Shown here in pieces: positions 6,035 to 9,129 of a stretch of 9,129 nucleotides of DNA. The stretch is taken from NCBI GenBank assembly GCA_038526245.1, contig JBCBGZ010000088.1, forward strand, positions 1 to 9,129, in the 5' to 3' direction. Position 1 is the first letter of the stretch. Each line of letters starts with the position of its first letter. The notes under the pieces are model-generated. The model saw nothing but the letters and a program-made list of their open reading frames with translations, did no database searches and was not told the DNA's origin. Source of the DNA: UBA5336 sp038526245. Lineage in GTDB: Bacteria > Pseudomonadota > Alphaproteobacteria > Caulobacterales > Hyphomonadaceae. A program made the translations under genes and the position numbers.

Positions 6035-7300
6035 TTGGTCAAAATCGTCATCCTGAACGACGCAAGTTTTGCGCGCGGCGGTGCTACGGGCTTGTCCCTC
6101 TTGCAGGCGCGCATGCTGGCAGAACGCGGCTATGAGACCGTGTTTGCCGCTGCAGATGATGCACCGAACGAAGAGCTCAAGGCATGCGGCGTACGACTTT
6201 ACAATGCAGGCAGTAACCCATTGATGAAGGTGCCGCCGCACGTCGCGGCGACCAAAGGCATGTTCAATCTCGCCATACGCGATATGGTTCGAAAAGTGAT
6301 TGCGGCGGAGGATACGCCAGACACGGTCTACCATGTCCACTCGTGGTCCAAGACTTTGACGCCCGCCGTGTTTGGCCCCCTGCAATCGGTTGCGCAGCGG
6401 GTGTTCATCCACGCGCACGACTTTTTCTTGGCGTGCCCAAATGGCGGTTTCATGGACTATCAAGCGATGCAGCCCTGCACACGCAAACCGCTTTCAGCAG
6501 CCTGTCTGACGGCGCATTGTGACAAACGAAACTATGCACAGAAACTTTGGCGTGTAGGGCGACAATTGGTTCTGCGCAGCACCCTGCCCCGTCGCGCACC
6601 TTGGGGTGGCGTTCTCCTGATTCATCCCGACATGGCAACGCAGTTGGAAACAGCGGGCTATCCCGCAAACCAGTTGGTGCCCTTGCGCAATCCTGCAACA
6701 CCACTCGCTGTGGACAGGATCCAGGCTGAACACAACAGCCGCTTTTTATTCCTAGGTCGGGTCGAGGCGGAAAAAGGGATCGAAGATCTCATCGCGGCCG
6801 CCAACGCGGCGCAGGTTGAGCTGACCGTGGTTGGTGAGGGACCGCTGCGCGAGCCCCTTGCGAAACAGCACCGCAACGTCCGGTTTACCGGCTGGTTGAA
6901 CCGCGGCGAGATGTTAGAACATGCCCGCGAAGCGCGCGCGCTTGTGATGCCCTCGCGGTATCCAGAACCATTCGGCCTAGTTGTCGCCGAAGCATCCCTC
7001 GCCGGGCTGCCCGTTATACTGTCAGATACTGCGCTTTTGGGGCCAGAAGTAGAGGCGCATTGGCTTGGCTGGCAATGCGATACCCGCGACACCGCCGTGT
7101 TTACCGCGCTGTTGCAACAGGTGGCCAACCTGCCAACCGCCGAGATCGAGACAATCAGCAAACGCGGCAGGTCAGGTACGGCGGGATTGTGCCTCACGCC
7201 GGACCGCTGGATTGACGGAATTCTGGATCAATATGCGCGCGTCACGCCGAACTCAGTGCTTGAAACAGACGACCAACATCTTGGCGTGCCTCTTGGGTGA
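6035..7300 (+). CDS. Glycosyltransferase family 4 (GT-B fold)
   Basis: Predicted retaining GT4 glycosyltransferase of 421 aa, cytoplasmic. The N-terminus VKIVILNDASFARGGATG (residues 2-19) has the glycine loop of this fold; FIHAHDFFLACPNGGFMDY (124-142) is an acceptor-domain segment. The C-terminal domain begins FLFLGRVEAEKGIEDLI (237-253) and carries VVGEGPL and the E-x7-E motif EPFGLVVAE (E311 and E319). Four cysteines (C134, C148, C157, C162) cluster in the acceptor half. No ATG is near the natural beginning. TTG 6035 gives a typical N-terminus and lies 11 nt after AAGGA (6019-6023); TTG 6026 is in frame but only 2 nt from that site. Translation probably starts inefficiently. It follows the hydrolase by about 54 bp. 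Its last 59 bp overlap the convergent pyruvyl transferase gene. The sugar is unknown. Confidence 0.86.
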   Translation: MVKIVILNDASFARGGATGLSLLQARMLAERGYETVFAAADDAPNEELKACGVRLYNAGSNPLMKVPPHVAATKGMFNLAIRDMVRKVIAAEDTPDTVYHVHSWSKTLTPAVFGPLQSVAQRVFIHAHDFFLACPNGGFMDYQAMQPCTRKPLSAACLTAHCDKRNYAQKLWRVGRQLVLRSTLPRRAPWGGVLLIHPDMATQLETAGYPANQLVPLRNPATPLAVDRIQAEHNSRFLFLGRVEAEKGIEDLIAAANAAQVELTVVGEGPLREPLAKQHRNVRFTGWLNRGEMLEHAREARALVMPSRYPEPFGLVVAEASLAGLPVILSDTALLGPEVEAHWLGWQCDTRDTAVFTALLQQVANLPTAEIETISKRGRSGTAGLCLTPDRWIDGILDQYARVTPNSVLETDDQHLGVPLG

Positions 7301-8459
7301 CCTGTGCATGCACCGCGGTATCTACGCCCTGCTCCGCAGCTTCCAACACACGGTCGGCAGCTGCCTCAGCGAGTAAATCTGTTGGATCGTCGAGCCAATC
7401 GCTACGCCCAATGGATGCGAGGAATGCATCAATCTTGTCGTCCCATCGCAACGCCAAGGATGGCACACCATGGCTATACGCCGAGATAAGCGCATGCATC
7501 CGATAGGCCACCAATCCGTTTAGCGCACCGACGATGTCCGACAATTCGCGCGGCGTGTCTGGGACAACCAGGCGAACACGATCGCCAAAAGCTGCCAGTT
7601 CCGGCTGCAACGCATGCAACGTCGTGTTGTCTTCGCTCGCTCCGTTCGTGAACACAACAATCTGGGCTCCCTTCGCGGCCAGAGCACCCACCAAGTCAAC
7701 ATACCATTTCATGAGGTCGGCGGACGATTGCCGCGCTTCAGCGTGATATCGGACTGCCACATGGCTCATAATGCCGACACCTATCACTGGCTCCTGCCCC
7801 GCTGCCTTCCTAACCCGGCCATAGGTGTCGAGCGCCAGCAGGCCAGGGTCGCGCACGACAACGGCCTCCTGACCGGACACCTCTGCGAACCGATTGTCCC
7901 ATCGGTCTTTCGACATTTCATCGCGAAGAAATACGGCCCGCACTGGACATGCACGCAAGGCACCCTGCATCCGCCGGACACCTTCGCCCGTCCAGGTTCC
8001 CCCCATGCCACATGCAAAAAAGGCGACCGGGAGGTGGCAGTGGCCACATGTGCGCAGTGCCAGCGCCAGTTTGGTCGGGAAGTTCAGATCCTGATCAGAC
8101 AGAAGGTTGCCCCCGCCGATTGCAATGGCATCCGCGCCGGTGATACCCGTTGAATAATGTGGGGCCCACTTACGGCGTGATTGCACAGCCAGCGGCGCGC
8201 GGACGGCGAGGTTCCGCAAACCGGGAGGAAGCGCGTCCAACACCTTCATCACAGCGCCGCGTCCAGCCATGGTCTGACCGTATGCAGTACGACCTGCTAA
8301 ATCCACGGAGGTCGTATCTGCGTGCGCACCGTGTCCGACAAGCGCCTGTTCAAGGCATTCTGACAACAACCCGTCACCCAAATTTGGACTAAATTTCACA
8401 TTCAGGCAAACAAGGGTCGGGTCCCTACTTGCTGCCACGTGCAGTGCATCAACTTGCAT
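7242..8459 (-). CDS. Polysaccharide pyruvyl transferase family protein
   Basis: Predicted 405-aa enzyme of the polysaccharide pyruvyl transferase family (PS_pyruv_trans, the CsaB/WcaK/AmsJ/ExoV type), which transfers the enolpyruvyl group of PEP to a sugar to form a pyruvate ketal. Visible features: LVCLNVKFSPNLGDGLLSE (residues 16-34) with the NxGD signature, AIAIGGGNLLSDQD (111-124), FFACGMGG (147-154), VFLRDEMS (176-183), and the C-terminal signature VAYRMHALISAYSHGVPSLALRWDDKIDAF (317-346), with the R-x-H and G-x-P residues typical of the family. ATG 8459 is chosen because GGAG stands 5 nt upstream and the conserved domain starts 15 residues later; the frame stays open to a TTG at 8546. 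No signal peptide or membrane helix, so it acts in the cytoplasm on the precursor. Its product would make the glycan acidic. The 3' end overlaps the GT4 gene on the other strand. Sugar and ketal position unknown. Confidence 0.85.
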   Translation of the reverse strand: MQVDALHVAASRDPTLVCLNVKFSPNLGDGLLSECLEQALVGHGAHADTTSVDLAGRTAYGQTMAGRGAVMKVLDALPPGLRNLAVRAPLAVQSRRKWAPHYSTGITGADAIAIGGGNLLSDQDLNFPTKLALALRTCGHCHLPVAFFACGMGGTWTGEGVRRMQGALRACPVRAVFLRDEMSKDRWDNRFAEVSGQEAVVVRDPGLLALDTYGRVRKAAGQEPVIGVGIMSHVAVRYHAEARQSSADLMKWYVDLVGALAAKGAQIVVFTNGASEDNTTLHALQPELAAFGDRVRLVVPDTPRELSDIVGALNGLVAYRMHALISAYSHGVPSLALRWDDKIDAFLASIGRSDWLDDPTDLLAEAAADRVLEAAEQGVDTAVHAQVTQEARQDVGRLFQALSSA

Positions 8460-8738
8460 GCTTGCTCCGACTTCAATTCGCGCAATCTGTAGACCTGAAT
8501 CAATGGCCACCGTTGACACTGTCCCAGTGCTCGGTCCGTTCCACAAGGATGCTCTGGCTGATATCGCGAAACTCGTCGTGTTAATTACGCCGAATAAAGG
8601 TGTCTTATTGTAATCGCTTGCTTTTCCACCCTCACGGGAACCGTCGCTGGAAAGAGAAAACGGACTCGAAAAACGTTAACGAAACCTTATAAAACGTGGA
8701 AATGGTGAAAAACCGCTCACTTCTGAAGGGTTTGATCA
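8460..8738. other. Divergent promoter region between pyruvyl transferase and small membrane ORF
   Basis: This 279-bp gap has no convincing gene; it is AT-richer from about 8575 to 8700. On the plus strand TTATAAAA at 8687-8694 could be a -10 region for the small ORF at 8739. On the minus strand TACAAT (8612-8607) could be a -10 for the pyruvyl transferase, but no good -35 is visible. TTAA-N7-TTAT (8676-8690) is one base from the alphaproteobacterial CtrA box TTAA-N7-TTAA. All of these are weak signals. Confidence 0.3.
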
Positions 8739-8879
8739 ATGTCCAAATCGCCAACATCGACCGTTCTCATTGCGCAGTCGATCACTGCGATAGTTCTGCC
8801 GTTGTTGCTCATTGCCACCGTTAAAGTGATTATCAAATCCTGGGGCGGCCCAAGAACTGTCGACAAACAGCAGCCCTGA
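8739..8879 (+). CDS. Small single-helix membrane protein, possibly cut short by the insertion sequence
   Basis: A 46-codon ORF not recognised as a known family. It starts at ATG 8739 with GAAGGG 8 nt upstream, a good ribosome site. The protein begins with a polar MSKSPTS stretch, then one hydrophobic helix at about residues 8-31 (VLIAQSITAIVLPLLLIATVKVII), followed by a basic, polar tail ending in VDKQQP. This suggests an inner-membrane anchor with the tail in the cytoplasm. The TGA stop (8877-8879) coincides with the first bases of the adjacent IS end (TGAACTGG from 8877), so the stop may come from the IS and the original protein may have been longer. Either a complete small membrane protein or the N-terminal stub of a broken gene. 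Confidence 0.45.
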   Translation: MSKSPTSTVLIAQSITAIVLPLLLIATVKVIIKSWGGPRTVDKQQP

Positions 8880-9095
8880 ACTGGCCCCCATTTCGACCGG
8901 ACACGTTGGCTTGACCAAGGAGGCTTAAGGATATCCTTAAGCACATGCTCATGTCTGAGATTGAAATCATCACCGATGGCGGTCGCCGTCGTCGCTGGTC
9001 TGCGGCGGAGAAGCTGCGGATCGTGGAAGAGACGATGTTTGAGGGGGAGAGCATTTCCGCCGTTGCACGTCGCAATTGTCTGACGTCAGCACCAA
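8877..9095 (+). mobile_element. Left part of an IS3-type insertion sequence (IS2-like), truncated
   Basis: The sequence from 8877 (TGAACTGGCCCCCATTTCGA) looks like an IS3-family terminal repeat: it begins with TG and follows the pattern of the IS2 end (TG, then GCCCC, ATTT, and a GACA-like stretch). An orfA-type transposase gene starts 68 bp inside it. Homology to orfA stops at about 9090-9095, inside the helix-turn-helix, so the rest of the element is missing here. The right terminal repeat and target duplication cannot be seen in this window. The IS subgroup is my inference from remembered patterns. Confidence 0.55.
8923..8942. promoter_or_regulatory. 20-bp perfect palindrome between ribosome site and orfA start
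   Basis: GCTTAAGG, ATAT, CCTTAAGC form a perfect palindrome. AAGGAGG, an excellent Shine-Dalgarno sequence, lies at 8917-8923 just before it and ATG 8945 lies 2 bp after it. The linear spacing is too long (21 nt), but a folded hairpin would bring the two close together. It may control transposase translation; this is inference. Confidence 0.45.
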
Positions 9096-9118
9096 TGGGA
9101 CAGTTTAGGTTGATTTGA
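8945..9118 (+). pseudogene. Truncated transposase orfA (IS3/IS2 type)
   Basis: From ATG 8945 (or ATG 8951, two codons on) the frame reads MLMSEIEIITDGGRRRRWSA, then AEKLRIVEET, MFEGESISAVARRN and LTSA. This is the N-terminal DNA-binding helix-turn-helix typical of the IS2-type orfA and of the related IS66 TnpA: an arginine run, W-S-A-x-E-K, I-V-E-E-T and V-A-R-R. Only about 50 of the usual 90-130 residues are homologous. After about residue 50 the sequence changes and a stop comes at 9116-9118. The glycine normally found in the turn of this motif is Cys (residue 45). A non-functional remnant in this window. The exact family (IS3 or IS66) is less sure than the transposase call. Confidence 0.6.
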
Positions 9119-9129
9119 TAAGAGAGGGT
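9096..9129. mobile_element. Possible end of a second insertion element inserted in orfA
   Basis: From about 9096 (TGGGACAGTTTAGGTTGATT) the sequence no longer fits the transposase and begins with TG, as many IS ends do. It may be the terminal repeat of another IS that broke the first, but only 34 bp are visible and the family cannot be named. Confidence 0.25.

Noticed and set aside
6658..7197. 179-aa minus-strand ORF opposite the second GT4
   Set aside because: Composition is Ser/Arg/Ala-rich as expected of an antisense frame in high-GC DNA; the GT4 motifs on the other strand decide.
7614..8153. 179-aa plus-strand ORF opposite the pyruvyl transferase
   Set aside because: It is the antisense shadow of a clearly conserved gene and shows no protein-like pattern.
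8833..9075. 80-aa minus-strand ORF across the IS left end
   Set aside because: It is antisense to the transposase orfA, whose helix-turn-helix pattern on the plus strand is recognisable.

Overview
The window looks like part of an exopolysaccharide (EPS) or capsule gene region from an alphaproteobacterium, most likely a marine Rhodobacterales/Roseobacter-type bacterium. This rests on the fairly high GC content of most genes, the codon use, and the style of the sulfotransferase, GT4 and pyruvyl-transferase sequences. The genus cannot be fixed from sequence reading alone. No rRNA, tRNA, CRISPR array or replication gene was seen.

Layout from left to right: an AT-rich edge without a gene (1-164); a sulfotransferase on the minus strand (165-1022); a divergent intergenic region with a hairpin and a 14-bp palindrome; a plus-strand pair of a second, unrelated sulfotransferase and a GT4 glycosyltransferase joined by a TGATG stop/start overlap (1260-3235); a convergent minus-strand GT2 glycosyltransferase (3244-4161); a divergent intergenic region with a long, nearly perfect stem-loop (4249-4288); a plus-strand pair of an exported clan GH-A-like glycoside hydrolase and a second GT4 glycosyltransferase (4316-7300); a minus-strand polysaccharide pyruvyl transferase whose 3' end overlaps the GT4 gene by 59 bp (7242-8459); a promoter-type region; a tiny membrane-protein ORF (8739-8879); and the left part of an IS3-type insertion sequence (8877 to about 9095), itself apparently cut by another element at the right edge.

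Together the genes fit the making and tailoring of an acidic, decorated surface glycan. Three cytoplasmic glycosyltransferases would build the repeat unit, a pyruvyl transferase would add ketal-linked pyruvate, and two PAPS-dependent sulfotransferases could add sulfate. A periplasmic glycosidase could trim or edit the chain. No polymerase, flippase, Wza/Wzc export gene or initiating phosphoglycosyl transferase lies in the window, so it covers only part of the locus. The gene strands alternate -, ++, -, ++, - instead of forming one long operon. That, with the insertion sequences at one end, suggests a locus assembled piecemeal.
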